A stretch of DNA of 64,000 bases, taken from assembly GCF_040655735.1 (NCBI RefSeq), contig NZ_JBFAKK010000006.1:62001-126000 (forward strand), read 5' to 3'. The notes below the pieces were generated by a model that was not told where the DNA came from, ran no database searches, and saw nothing but the letters and a program-made list of their open reading frames with translations. Of the stretch, positions 41,394-49,611 are shown piece by piece. Each line of letters starts with the position of its first letter. The stretch's first letter is position 1. The position numbers were made by a program, and so were the translations under genes. This DNA comes from Phytomonospora sp040655735 (GTDB taxonomy: Bacteria; Actinomycetota; Actinomycetes; Mycobacteriales; Micromonosporaceae).

Positions 41394-42386
41394 TCAGGCG
41401 GCCCGCGTGCGGAACCGGCGGCGGTAGGCCGCCGGAGTGGTGGCGAGTTGCCGCCGGAACGCCCGGTGCAGGGTCTCGGCCGAGCCGAGTCCGGCCGCCG
41501 CGGCGACCTGTTCGAGCGGATCGTCGGTGGTCTCCAGCAGCCGCCGCGCCGCCTCCGTGCGAGCCGCTTCGACGTAGGCGGCCGGACCGGCTCCCGTCTC
41601 CTGCTTGAAGACGCGGGCGAAGTGGCGTTCGCTGAGGCACATCCGCGCGGCCAGGACCGGTGCCGACAGGTCGGCGTCGAGGTGGTCGGCGATCCACAGC
41701 TGGAGCTCGTCGATGTCGCGCCGCGCGGCCGCGGGCCGGCGCAGCGGCACGGAGAACTGGCTCTGCCCACCCTGCCGCTTGAGGTAGACGACGAGCTGCC
41801 GCGCCACCGCCAGCGCCGTGCGCTCGCCGAGGTCCTCGGCGACCAGGGCGAGTGTCAGGTCGAGGCAGGCGCTGATCCCGGCGCCGGTCCACAGCCTGCC
41901 CCGGTCGGCGCGCACGAAGATCGGGTCGGGGTCGACGGTCACGTCCGGATGCTCGGCGGCGAGCTGGGCGGCCGTCGACCAGTGGGTGGTCGCCGTGCGC
42001 CCGCTGAGCAGGCCGGCGGCCGCCAGCAGGTGCGCGCCGACGCACACCGACGCCACCCGGCGGGCGTGTGGGGCCGTGCGCCTCAGCCAGTCCACGACCT
42101 CGTCGTCGATCCGGGCGACCGGGCCCTCGGCGGACATGTCGACCGCTCCGGGCACCAGCAGGGTGTCGACCTGGTCGCCGACGTCGTCGAAGGACACGTC
42201 GGTGAGCAGCCGCACGCCGGCCGAGGTTCTGACCTCGCCGACGGTCGGCCCGGCGAGCCGGACCTGGTAGCGGGCGCGACCGCCGGTCTCCCGGTCGGCC
42301 AGCGCGAAGACCTCGGCCGGTCCGGTGACGTCGAGGAGGTCGACGTCGGGGAAGGCGGCGATGACGACGCGGTGCGGGATGGACAT
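41394..42386 (-). CDS. GlxA-type AraC family regulator (DJ-1/PfpI + HTH)
   Basis: 330-aa regulator. The N-terminal DJ-1/PfpI-like amidotransferase fold is at about 5-190, with the nucleophile-elbow position in ASVCVGAHLLAAAGLL. The C-terminal AraC double HTH is at about 215-325 (LSAPVLAARMCLSERHFARVFKQETG and VAAAAGLGSAETLHRAFRRQL). It is expected to sense a small nitrogenous ligand and control the adjacent isochorismatase-like hydrolase. Confidence 0.92.
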   Translation of the reverse strand: MSIPHRVVIAAFPDVDLLDVTGPAEVFALADRETGGRARYQVRLAGPTVGEVRTSAGVRLLTDVSFDDVGDQVDTLLVPGAVDMSAEGPVARIDDEVVDWLRRTAPHARRVASVCVGAHLLAAAGLLSGRTATTHWSTAAQLAAEHPDVTVDPDPIFVRADRGRLWTGAGISACLDLTLALVAEDLGERTALAVARQLVVYLKRQGGQSQFSVPLRRPAAARRDIDELQLWIADHLDADLSAPVLAARMCLSERHFARVFKQETGAGPAAYVEAARTEAARRLLETTDDPLEQVAAAAGLGSAETLHRAFRRQLATTPAAYRRRFRTRAA

Positions 42387-42508
42387 GTACCCATCATGAT
42401 CACTTCCGGCGATGGCGGCAATGACGAGTCACCGTCAGATTCGGACATGGGCCGGCGAGGCGGCCGCCCTCGCCTCCGGATGTCACCCCCTCGTAGCAGA
42501 CTCCTCCC

Positions 42509-42880
42509 ATGAGTGATCGACCCGACGTGCCCGCCACGATGATCCGGCGTCTCCAGGACGTCTTCGACGGACTTCCCGAGTGCCCGCGGACCAGCGCCTG
42601 GGTGGGTGTGGCCTGGAAGGTCCGGCAGGCGACGGTCGCGCACGTCTTCGGCGGCGAGGACGGACTGTTCCGGATCACCTTCCGGACGGAGTCCTCCGAG
42701 GTCATGGCCTTCGAGAAGCTCGGTGATCCCTACTTCCGGGCAGGCTGGGGCGGCAACGTCGTCGGCATGCTCCTCGACGAGGAAACCGACTGGGAGGAGC
42801 TGTCCGAACTGCTCACCGACTCCTACTGTCTCCAGGCTCCGGCGGGGCTCGCCGAGACGGTTCGGCAGCCGGGTAGCTAA
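42509..42880 (+). CDS. MmcQ/YjbR family protein
   Basis: 123-aa small protein with the YjbR/CyaY-like DNA-binding-fold family pattern: Pro/Trp-rich N-terminal third (LPECPRTSAWVGVAWKVRQATVAHVF), LFRITFRTES, and FEKLGDPYFRAGWGGNVVGMLL. Family function is unclear. The likely -10 is CAGACT six bases before the ATG (leaderless). The stop abuts the TetR operator of the next operon. Confidence 0.8.
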   Translation: MSDRPDVPATMIRRLQDVFDGLPECPRTSAWVGVAWKVRQATVAHVFGGEDGLFRITFRTESSEVMAFEKLGDPYFRAGWGGNVVGMLLDEETDWEELSELLTDSYCLQAPAGLAETVRQPGS

Positions 42881-42900
42881 CATACCGGTCGGTCGGTATG
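42881..42900. promoter_or_regulatory. TetR-type operator 1 (alcohol dehydrogenase operon)
   Basis: CATACCGGTCGGTCGGTATG, arms matching 8/10. It overlaps a TATGCT -10 candidate (42897-42902) before the GTG at 42932. Two further copies of this palindrome head the other acyl-CoA operons at 54315 and 57439. Confidence 0.75.
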
Positions 42901-42931
42901 CTGACGGGATCTCTCGACGAGGAGGCCGCCC

Positions 42932-44026
42932 GTGCGCATCACCGGTGCCGTTCTGGAGCGCTGCGGCGCCCCCGCGCCCTTCGCCGACTCCCGGCCGATA
43001 ACCGTCGGCCCGCTCGACCTCGACCCGCCCGGGCCGGGCGAGCTCCTGGTCCGCGTGGAGTCGGCCGGCCTGTGCCACTCGGACCTGTCCGTCGTCGACG
43101 GCAACCGGGTGCGCCCGACGCCGATGCTGCTCGGCCACGAGGCCGCCGGTGTCGTGTGGGAGGCGGGACGCGACACCACGACGGCCGTCGGGCGCCGGGT
43201 GGTCATGACGTTCCTGCCGCGCTGCGGCCGGTGCGACGCGTGCGGTACCGACGGCCGGCTCCCCTGCTCGGTCGGCGGAGCCGCGAACGCCGCGGGGACG
43301 CTCGTCGGCGGGCGGGTCCGCCTGCGCCGGGACGGCGCGCCGGTCATGCACCACCTCGGGGTGAGCGCGTTCGCGACGCACGCGGTCGTCTCGGAGACCT
43401 CGGTCGTGCCCGTGGACGACGATGTGCCGCCCGACATCGCCGCGCTGCTCGGCTGCGCGGTCCTCACCGGCGGCGGCGCGGTCGTCAACGCCGGACGTCC
43501 CCGCCCCGGGGAGACCGTGGCCGTTGTCGGACTGGGCGGGGTGGGCATGGCCGCCCTGCTCGTCGCCAGGGCACTGGGGCACGAGGTCGTCGGCGTGGAC
43601 GCCGTGCCCGCGAAGCTGGAGCTCGCCCGCGAGCTGGGCGCCACCGCCTACAGCCCCGCGGATGCCGCCGAGGCCGGGATCCGCGCGCCGGTCGTGGTCG
43701 AGGCCGCCGGTTCGGCCCGCGCCTTCGAGACCGCCTTTGCCGTCACCGCGCCGGGCGGGACCACCGTCACCGTGGGCCTCCCCCACCCCGACGCCCGGGC
43801 GAGCATCGCGCCGCTGACCCTCACCGCCGAGGCCCGCACCGTCGTCGGCTCCTACCTCGGTTCGGCCGTGCCGAGCCGCGACATCCCCCGCTACGTGGAA
43901 CTCTGGCGGCGCGGGGAACTACCCCTCGACCGCCTGGTCTCCGACCGCATCGCCCTCGACGACCTGCCCGAGGCCCTCGACCGCCTCGCGGCGGGCGAGG
44001 CACTGCGCCAGCTCATCGACTTCTGA
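42932..44026 (+). CDS. Zinc-dependent alcohol dehydrogenase (MDR)
   Basis: 364-aa medium-chain dehydrogenase. Catalytic zinc ligands are in AGLCHSDLS (Cys, with His) and LLGHEAAG (His-Glu). The structural-zinc loop has CGRCDAC plus PCSVGG. The Rossmann motif is VVGLGGVGMAALLVARAL. It oxidises an alcohol to an aldehyde or ketone. The GTG at 42932 has a GAGGAGG ribosome site. First gene of a four-gene operon under operator 1. Confidence 0.92.
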   Translation: MRITGAVLERCGAPAPFADSRPITVGPLDLDPPGPGELLVRVESAGLCHSDLSVVDGNRVRPTPMLLGHEAAGVVWEAGRDTTTAVGRRVVMTFLPRCGRCDACGTDGRLPCSVGGAANAAGTLVGGRVRLRRDGAPVMHHLGVSAFATHAVVSETSVVPVDDDVPPDIAALLGCAVLTGGGAVVNAGRPRPGETVAVVGLGGVGMAALLVARALGHEVVGVDAVPAKLELARELGATAYSPADAAEAGIRAPVVVEAAGSARAFETAFAVTAPGGTTVTVGLPHPDARASIAPLTLTAEARTVVGSYLGSAVPSRDIPRYVELWRRGELPLDRLVSDRIALDDLPEALDRLAAGEALRQLIDF

Positions 44027-44057
44027 CCGACCCCCGACACGATTTGAGGACCGATCC

Positions 44058-44810
44058 ATGACGTCTCGCACCGCCATCGTCACCGGCGCAGCCCGGGGCA
44101 TCGGGGCCGCGACGGCCCGCCGTCTCGCCGCCGACGGGCACGCCGTCGCCGTGCTCGACCTGCTGGAGGACCAGGCCCGGGCGACCGCCGACGCCATCAC
44201 CGACGCCGGGGGCCGCGCCCTCGCCATCGGCGTGGACGTCGCCGACGAGGCGGCGGCCGCGGCCGCCGTGGAACGCGTCGCCGAGGAACTGGGATCGCCG
44301 GCCATCCTGGTCAACAACGCCGGGATCCTGCGCGACAACCTGCTGTTCAAGATGTCGGCCGACGACTGGGACTCCGTCATGGACGTCCACCTGCGCGGGG
44401 CGTTCCTGATGACCCGGGCGGCTCAGTCGCACATGGTCGAGGCCCGCTGGGGCCGGGTCGTGAACCTGTCGAGCACCTCGGCGCTGGGCAGTCGCGGGCA
44501 GGTCAACTACGCCGCCGCGAAGGCCGGCATGCAGGGCTTCACCAAGACCCTCGCCGTGGAGCTCGGCAAGTTCGGCGTCACCGCCAATGCCGTCGCCCCC
44601 GGGTTCATCCAGACCGAGATGACCCGCATCACGGCCGAGCGCATCGGCGTCACCTTCGACGACTTCCTCGCCGGTGCGGCCAAAGAGACGCCCGTCGGAC
44701 GGGTCGGGCAGCCCGAGGACGTCGCCGCCGCGGTCGCGTTCTTCTGCTCCGAGGAGGCCGGCTTCGTCTCCGGGCAGGTGCTGTACGTGGCGGGAGGGCC
44801 GCGGTCATGA
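44058..44810 (+). CDS. SDR oxidoreductase, FabG-like
   Basis: 250-aa short-chain dehydrogenase with TGAARGIG cofactor motif, NNAG, catalytic Ser (LSSTSALG) and YAAAK. The FabG-like C-terminus ends FVSGQVLYVAGGPRS. In this operon it probably oxidises or reduces a hydroxyacyl- or oxoacyl-CoA, as partner of the MaoC hydratase. The stop overlaps the next ATG. Confidence 0.92.
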   Translation: MTSRTAIVTGAARGIGAATARRLAADGHAVAVLDLLEDQARATADAITDAGGRALAIGVDVADEAAAAAAVERVAEELGSPAILVNNAGILRDNLLFKMSADDWDSVMDVHLRGAFLMTRAAQSHMVEARWGRVVNLSSTSALGSRGQVNYAAAKAGMQGFTKTLAVELGKFGVTANAVAPGFIQTEMTRITAERIGVTFDDFLAGAAKETPVGRVGQPEDVAAAVAFFCSEEAGFVSGQVLYVAGGPRS

Positions 44811-45274
44811 GTGCGAGCACGATCCGGGTGGACTCCCCCGCCGCGCTCGCCGGCGCCGTCGGCGAGAAGGCGACCGGCGAGTGGTTCACCATCGAGCAGG
44901 ACCGCGTCGACGCCTTCGCCGACGCCACCGAGGACCACCAGTGGATCCACCTCGACGCCGAGCGGGCCGCGTCGGGACCGTTCGGGGCGACCATCGCCCA
45001 CGGCTTTCTCACCCTTTCGCTGCTGCCGCACCTGGCGGCCTCGCTGGTCGAGGTGGGCAAGGTCGCCATGGCGATGAACTACGGCATGGACAAGGTGCGC
45101 TTCCTCAACCCGGTCGTCACCGGGTCGCGGGTACGCGCCACCACCGAGATCACCGGGGCGGAGACGACCGGCCTCGGCGTGCGCCTGGCCACGACGGTGA
45201 CCGTCGAGATCGAGGGGGCACCGAAGCCCGCGCTGGTCGCGGTGACACTGACGCTCTATGTGCCGGAGGCCTGA
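44807..45274 (+). CDS. MaoC family (R)-enoyl-CoA hydratase
   Basis: 155-aa hot-dog-fold hydratase. The Asp/His pair is in FADATEDHQWIHLDAE, followed by GPFGATIAHGFLTLSLLPHL. It hydrates an enoyl-CoA to (R)-3-hydroxyacyl-CoA or runs the reverse reaction. ATGA overlap with the SDR gene. Confidence 0.92.
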   Translation: MSASTIRVDSPAALAGAVGEKATGEWFTIEQDRVDAFADATEDHQWIHLDAERAASGPFGATIAHGFLTLSLLPHLAASLVEVGKVAMAMNYGMDKVRFLNPVVTGSRVRATTEITGAETTGLGVRLATTVTVEIEGAPKPALVAVTLTLYVPEA

Positions 45275-45280
45275 GGATCC

Positions 45281-45724
45281 ATGACGACGCCCGGCGACCG
45301 CGAGCCCGTCCGCCACCTGTTCCCCTTGCGCTGGAACGACAACGACCAGTACGGCCACATGAACAACACCGTCTACTACGAGGCGATGGACACGGCCGTG
45401 AACGCCTGGATGATCCGCGAGGCCGGACTCGAACCGGCCGGCGAGGTCATCGGGCTGTGCGCGGCCTCGCGGTGCCGCTTCCTGGAGGCGGCCTCCTTCC
45501 CGGAGGAACTGGAGGTCGACATCGCCGTGGAGCGTCTCGGCCGGACCAGCCTCACCTGGGATCTGGCGATCCTGCGCCGGGGTGCTCCCGACCGCATCGG
45601 CCCGCTCGCACTCGGCTCGTTCACGCACGTGTTCGTGGACCGGGCGGCGCGCCGCCCGGTCCCGATCCCGGAGTCCGTCCGCGCGGCGGTGTCCGCGCGG
45701 CTGACGGTCGCTACCGGTTCTTGA
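45281..45724 (+). CDS. 4HBT-type acyl-CoA thioesterase
   Basis: 147-aa hot-dog thioesterase. The catalytic segment WNDNDQYGHMNNTVYYEAMD matches the YbgC/4-hydroxybenzoyl-CoA thioesterase pattern (Asp plus GHxNN). It releases free acid from an acyl-CoA. The 3' end overlaps the convergent acyl-CoA ligase gene by 14 bp. Confidence 0.9.
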   Translation: MTTPGDREPVRHLFPLRWNDNDQYGHMNNTVYYEAMDTAVNAWMIREAGLEPAGEVIGLCAASRCRFLEAASFPEELEVDIAVERLGRTSLTWDLAILRRGAPDRIGPLALGSFTHVFVDRAARRPVPIPESVRAAVSARLTVATGS

Positions 45725-47300
45725 AAAGCTCGACGAGCTCCCGCTTGAGGACCTTGCCGCTGCCCCCGATCGGGAGCTCGTCGACGACGTGCACGACCCG
45801 CGGGTACTTGTAGCTCGCGACGGTCGCCTTCATGAACTCCACGACCTCGGCGGGCACGACCGTCTCGCCTTCGGCGGGCACCACGGCGGCGTGGATCTCC
45901 TGCCCGTGCACCTCGTGCGGCAGCCCGAACACCGCGCCCAGCGCGACTCCGGGGTATCTGGCCAAGACGGCCTCGACCTCGGTCGGGTACACGTTGTAGC
46001 CGTTGCGGATGATCATGTCCTTCTTGCGGTCGACGATGGTGATGATGCCCTCGGCGTCGATCGTGCCGAGGTCGCCGGTGCGAAACCAGCCGTCCACCAC
46101 CGCGGCGGCCGTCGCCTCGGGCCGCCCGAGGTACCCCTTCATGAGGTTGTGGCCGCGCACCACGATCTCACCGAGGGCGGCGGGCTCGTCGAGCAGCTCG
46201 ATGCGGCCCTCGACCTCGGCCTCGGCGACCGCGACGTCGACGCCCCACATGGGACGGCCGACCGTACCGGGCCGGATCGGCTCGGACATGGGGTTGAAGC
46301 TGCACGACGGCGCCGTCTCGGTCAGGCCGTAGCCCTCATGGACCTCGGCGCCGTAGGCCTTCTCGAACGCCTCCAGCAGCGCCGGCGGCAGCGACGCCCC
46401 ACCCGACACCGCGAAGCGCAGCGGCGGCCGCTCGGGGTTGTTCGCGGCGGCGGCGACCATCCCGGCGAACATCGTGGGCACGGCGGTGAACACGGTCGCC
46501 TTGTGCCGTACCAGGAGGGCGAGCGCCTCGTCGGGATCGAAGCGGGGCTGGAGGATGATCGCCGCGCCGCGCCGGAAGCCGATGTTGAGCACGGCCATCT
46601 GCCCGAAGGAGTGGAAGAGGGGCAGGCCGCCGAAGATGACGTCGTCGACGACCATGTCGAAGGAGTCGATGAGGGAGCAGTGGACCTGTTCGATCATCGC
46701 CAGGTGGGAGCCGACGGCGCCTTTGGGGGTGCCGGTGGTGCCGCTCGTGTAGAGCACGGTCGCGGCGGCGAGGGGGTTGACCGGCACGTGCCGTTCGATG
46801 GGCGTGGCGACGGCGGCCTCGGCCTCCAGGCGGGGCACGGGCGCGCCGCCGATCGCGAGTCCCTCGGGTGCCAGGACGGTCACCAGCGGGACTCCGGTCC
46901 GGGCGGCGGCGGGGGCTGCCTCGGCGAGCAGGGGCGCGGCGACCACGAGGAGTTCGGCGCCGGAGTCTTCGAGGACGTAGGCGATCTCGTCGGTCTTGAG
47001 CAGCAGGTGCACGGGGATGACGACGGCGCCGAGGGCGAGGGCGGCGTAGTAGACGCGGGGGAAGTCGGGGACGTTGGGCACGACCATCGCCACCCGTGAT
47101 CCGACACCGATCCCGCGTGCGGCGAGGGCTCCCGCGTAGGCGCGGGTCTGCTCCCAGAGGGCGCCGTAGGTGATGGTCTGTCCCATGAAGTGCAGGGCGG
47201 GGCGGGCGGGCTTGCGGCGGGCGGTCTCGGCGAGGATGTTCGCGATCGAGAGGGTGCCGTGGCCGGCGCCGTCCATGGCGGGGTCGGGCGGGTGGTGCAT
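45711..47300 (-). CDS. Long-chain/aryl acyl-CoA ligase (FadD-like)
   Basis: 529-aa AMP-forming ligase. ATP-binding motif YTSGTTGTPKGAVGSH, GYGLTETAP, GWFRTGDLGTID and C-terminal Lys in GSGKVLKREL are all present. It activates a carboxylic acid to its CoA thioester, the entry step of this pathway. Last gene of the transporter operon, 22 bp after the dehydrogenase. Confidence 0.93.
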   Translation of the reverse strand: MHHPPDPAMDGAGHGTLSIANILAETARRKPARPALHFMGQTITYGALWEQTRAYAGALAARGIGVGSRVAMVVPNVPDFPRVYYAALALGAVVIPVHLLLKTDEIAYVLEDSGAELLVVAAPLLAEAAPAAARTGVPLVTVLAPEGLAIGGAPVPRLEAEAAVATPIERHVPVNPLAAATVLYTSGTTGTPKGAVGSHLAMIEQVHCSLIDSFDMVVDDVIFGGLPLFHSFGQMAVLNIGFRRGAAIILQPRFDPDEALALLVRHKATVFTAVPTMFAGMVAAAANNPERPPLRFAVSGGASLPPALLEAFEKAYGAEVHEGYGLTETAPSCSFNPMSEPIRPGTVGRPMWGVDVAVAEAEVEGRIELLDEPAALGEIVVRGHNLMKGYLGRPEATAAAVVDGWFRTGDLGTIDAEGIITIVDRKKDMIIRNGYNVYPTEVEAVLARYPGVALGAVFGLPHEVHGQEIHAAVVPAEGETVVPAEVVEFMKATVASYKYPRVVHVVDELPIGGSGKVLKRELVELFKNR

Positions 47301-47322
47301 GGCTCGTTCCTTCCGGGAGGGG

Positions 47323-48534
47323 TCAGCGCCGCAGTTCGGCCTTGCCGAGCGCGGCCAGGTGGACCTCGTCGGGGCCGTCGGCCAGCCGCAGGGAGCGGGC
47401 GGCGGCGAACATCCCGGCGAGTGGGGTGTCCTGGGAGAGTCCGGCGCCCCCGAAGAGCTGGATCGCGCGGTCGAGGATGCGTTCGACGGCTCGGGGGACG
47501 GCGACCTTGATGGCCTGGATCTCGGTCATGGCGGCCTTGTTGCCGACGGTGTCCATGAGCCAGGCGGTCTTGAGCACGAGCAGGCGCAGGGCCTCGACGT
47601 CGATGCGGGATTCGGCGGCCCAGGTGCGCACGACGCCCTTCTCGGCGAGGGTCCCGCCGAAGGCGACGCGTTCGTTGGCGCGGGCGCGGACGAGGTCGAG
47701 GGCGCGTTCGGCCATGCCGAGGGCGCGCATGCAGTGGTGGACGCGCCCGGGGCCGAGGCGTGCCTGCGCGATGGCGAAGCCGTCGCCTTCACCGCCGATG
47801 AGGGCGTCGGCGGGCACCCGGACGTTTTCGAAGAGGACTTCGGCGTGGCCGCCGTGGTCCCGGTCGTCGTAGCCGAGCACGGTCATGGGGCGTACGACGG
47901 TGACGCCGGGGGTGGCGCGCGGGACGAGCACCATGGACTGCTGGCGGTGGCGGTCGGCGCCGGGGTCGGTCTTGCCCATGACGATGAAGATCGCGCAGTC
48001 GGGGTTCATGGCGCCGGTGGCGAACCACTTGCGGCCGGAGATGACGTAGTCGGCGCCGTCGCGGCGGATCTCGGTCTCGATGCGGGTGGCGTCGGAGGAG
48101 GCGACGGCGGGTTCGGTCATGCAGAAGGCCGAGCGGATCCGGCAGTCGAGGAGTGGTTCGAGCCATTCCTCGCGTTGGGCGGGTGTGCCGAACTGGGCGA
48201 GCAGTTCCATGTTCCCGGTGTCCGGCGCGGCGCAGTTCATGGCGATGGGCGCCAGTCTCGGGCTGCGGCCGGTGAGTTCGGCGACCGGCGCATACTGGAG
48301 GTTGGTCAGCCCGCCCTCGACGCCGTGCGGGCCGGGAGGCAGGAACAGGTTCCACAGTCCCCGGTCGCGGGCCTTCTTCTGGAGTGACCGCACGATCGGG
48401 CGGGTGGTCCATTCGCCAGGGGTGGCGGCCACCTCCTCCTCGAGTGCCGGCTCAGCCGGCAGGACGTGCTCGTCGATGAAGGCCCGCACCTCCTCGGAGC
48501 GCGCCCGGGTCACCTCGTCCGGCTGGAAATCCAC
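47323..48534 (-). CDS. Acyl-CoA dehydrogenase (ACAD10/11-like group)
   Basis: 403-aa flavoprotein. FAD/substrate segments CMTEPAVASSDATRIETEI and WFATGAMNPDC are clear. C-terminal features: LGPGRVHHCMRALGMAERALDL, QLFGGAGLSQDTPLAGMF and RLADGPDEVHLAALGKAEL. The RVHHCMRALG type is the one paired or fused with APH kinases in ACAD10/11. Its 5' end overlaps the kinase gene by 25 bp. Confidence 0.92.
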   Translation of the reverse strand: MDFQPDEVTRARSEEVRAFIDEHVLPAEPALEEEVAATPGEWTTRPIVRSLQKKARDRGLWNLFLPPGPHGVEGGLTNLQYAPVAELTGRSPRLAPIAMNCAAPDTGNMELLAQFGTPAQREEWLEPLLDCRIRSAFCMTEPAVASSDATRIETEIRRDGADYVISGRKWFATGAMNPDCAIFIVMGKTDPGADRHRQQSMVLVPRATPGVTVVRPMTVLGYDDRDHGGHAEVLFENVRVPADALIGGEGDGFAIAQARLGPGRVHHCMRALGMAERALDLVRARANERVAFGGTLAEKGVVRTWAAESRIDVEALRLLVLKTAWLMDTVGNKAAMTEIQAIKVAVPRAVERILDRAIQLFGGAGLSQDTPLAGMFAAARSLRLADGPDEVHLAALGKAELRR

Positions 48535-49574
48535 AGCCCCTCCTCGGCCAGCGGCGCCACCAGGGCGCCGATCTTGTCGAATCCCTCGCCGACGGTCTGC
48601 CCGCCGGTGTAGCGGAAGTGGATCCCCTCGAGGATCACCGCGAGCTTGTAGCAGGCGAAGGCCCGGTACCAGGCCAGGTCGGGGACGGTGATCCCCGCGC
48701 GGGCGGCGTAGGCGTCGACGACCTCGCCGAACTCCGGGTAGCCCGCGCCGGGCACGATCGAGCCCGAGGCGACCTGGCCGCCGGCCAGTTCGCCGATGTG
48801 CCAGTACATGCCGAGCATCCCGAGGTCGACCAGCGGGTCGCCGAGGGTGGCCATCTCCCAGTCGAGCACCGCGGCGATGCGCGGCTCCCCGGGCGGGCCG
48901 GCGACGAGCATGTTGTCGATCCGGTAGTCGCCGTGCACGACGCCGGTGCGCCCGCCGTCGTCGGGGACCGACGCGGCCAGACGCTCCTGGAGGGAGTCGA
49001 GGGCTGGCTGCTCCCGGGACCTGGAGGCGTCGTACTGACGCCTCCAGGTCTTCATCTGCCGGGCGAGGTAGCCCTCAGGCCGGCCGAAGTCGGCCAGCCC
49101 GACCTCGGCCGGGTCGACAGCGTGGAGATCGGCCAGCACCTCGGCGATCTCGATGCTCAGCCGGTGCAGACCGCCCGGCGTCCAGCCGGCGTTCTTGTCC
49201 GGGTGGGACAGCACTTCTCCCGGCACGTGCTCCATGACGAAAAAGACCGTTCCGGTGACCTCGCCGGCCTCGGTGTCGTCGACGACGTCGACGGTGGGTG
49301 GCACGGGGATGATCCCCCGCAGAACCGAGATGACGCGATGCTCGCGGCGCATGTCGTGCGCCGTGGAGAGCACGTGGCCCAGTGGCGGGCGCCGCACGAC
49401 CAGTGGCACGCGGGCGCCGTCGACCCGGTAGGTGAGGTTGCTGCGCCCGCCGTCGATCAGCGCCGCCGTCAGCGGGCCGCCGCCGGACAGGCCCGGGTGC
49501 TCCCGGGCCAGCCATCGGCCGAGCCCGTTCACGTCGAGCCCCGGGACCTCGTTCGCTTCGTTCACCTCGGTCAT
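48510..49574 (-). CDS. APH-fold acyl-CoA kinase (FadE36/LvaA-like)
   Basis: 354-aa aminoglycoside-phosphotransferase-fold kinase. The catalytic loop VVHGDYRIDNML and the metal motif VLDWEMATLGDPLVDLG are intact. Such proteins next to an ACAD correspond to the kinase half of mammalian ACAD10/11 and to LvaA of levulinate catabolism, where the 4-hydroxyl of an acyl-CoA is phosphorylated. Aminoglycoside resistance is unlikely given the operon. The ATG at 49574 lies 37 bp after the SBP gene. Confidence 0.88.
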   Translation of the reverse strand: MTEVNEANEVPGLDVNGLGRWLAREHPGLSGGGPLTAALIDGGRSNLTYRVDGARVPLVVRRPPLGHVLSTAHDMRREHRVISVLRGIIPVPPTVDVVDDTEAGEVTGTVFFVMEHVPGEVLSHPDKNAGWTPGGLHRLSIEIAEVLADLHAVDPAEVGLADFGRPEGYLARQMKTWRRQYDASRSREQPALDSLQERLAASVPDDGGRTGVVHGDYRIDNMLVAGPPGEPRIAAVLDWEMATLGDPLVDLGMLGMYWHIGELAGGQVASGSIVPGAGYPEFGEVVDAYAARAGITVPDLAWYRAFACYKLAVILEGIHFRYTGGQTVGEGFDKIGALVAPLAEEGLWISSRTR

Positions 49575-49611
49575 GGACCGCCCTTTCGTCGTGCCGGTCG
49601 AGCGTGCGGTG

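Noticed and set aside
48510..49574. Aminoglycoside resistance gene
   Set aside because: The APH fold is shared, but the overlap with an acyl-CoA dehydrogenase and the operon context point to an acyl-CoA kinase.
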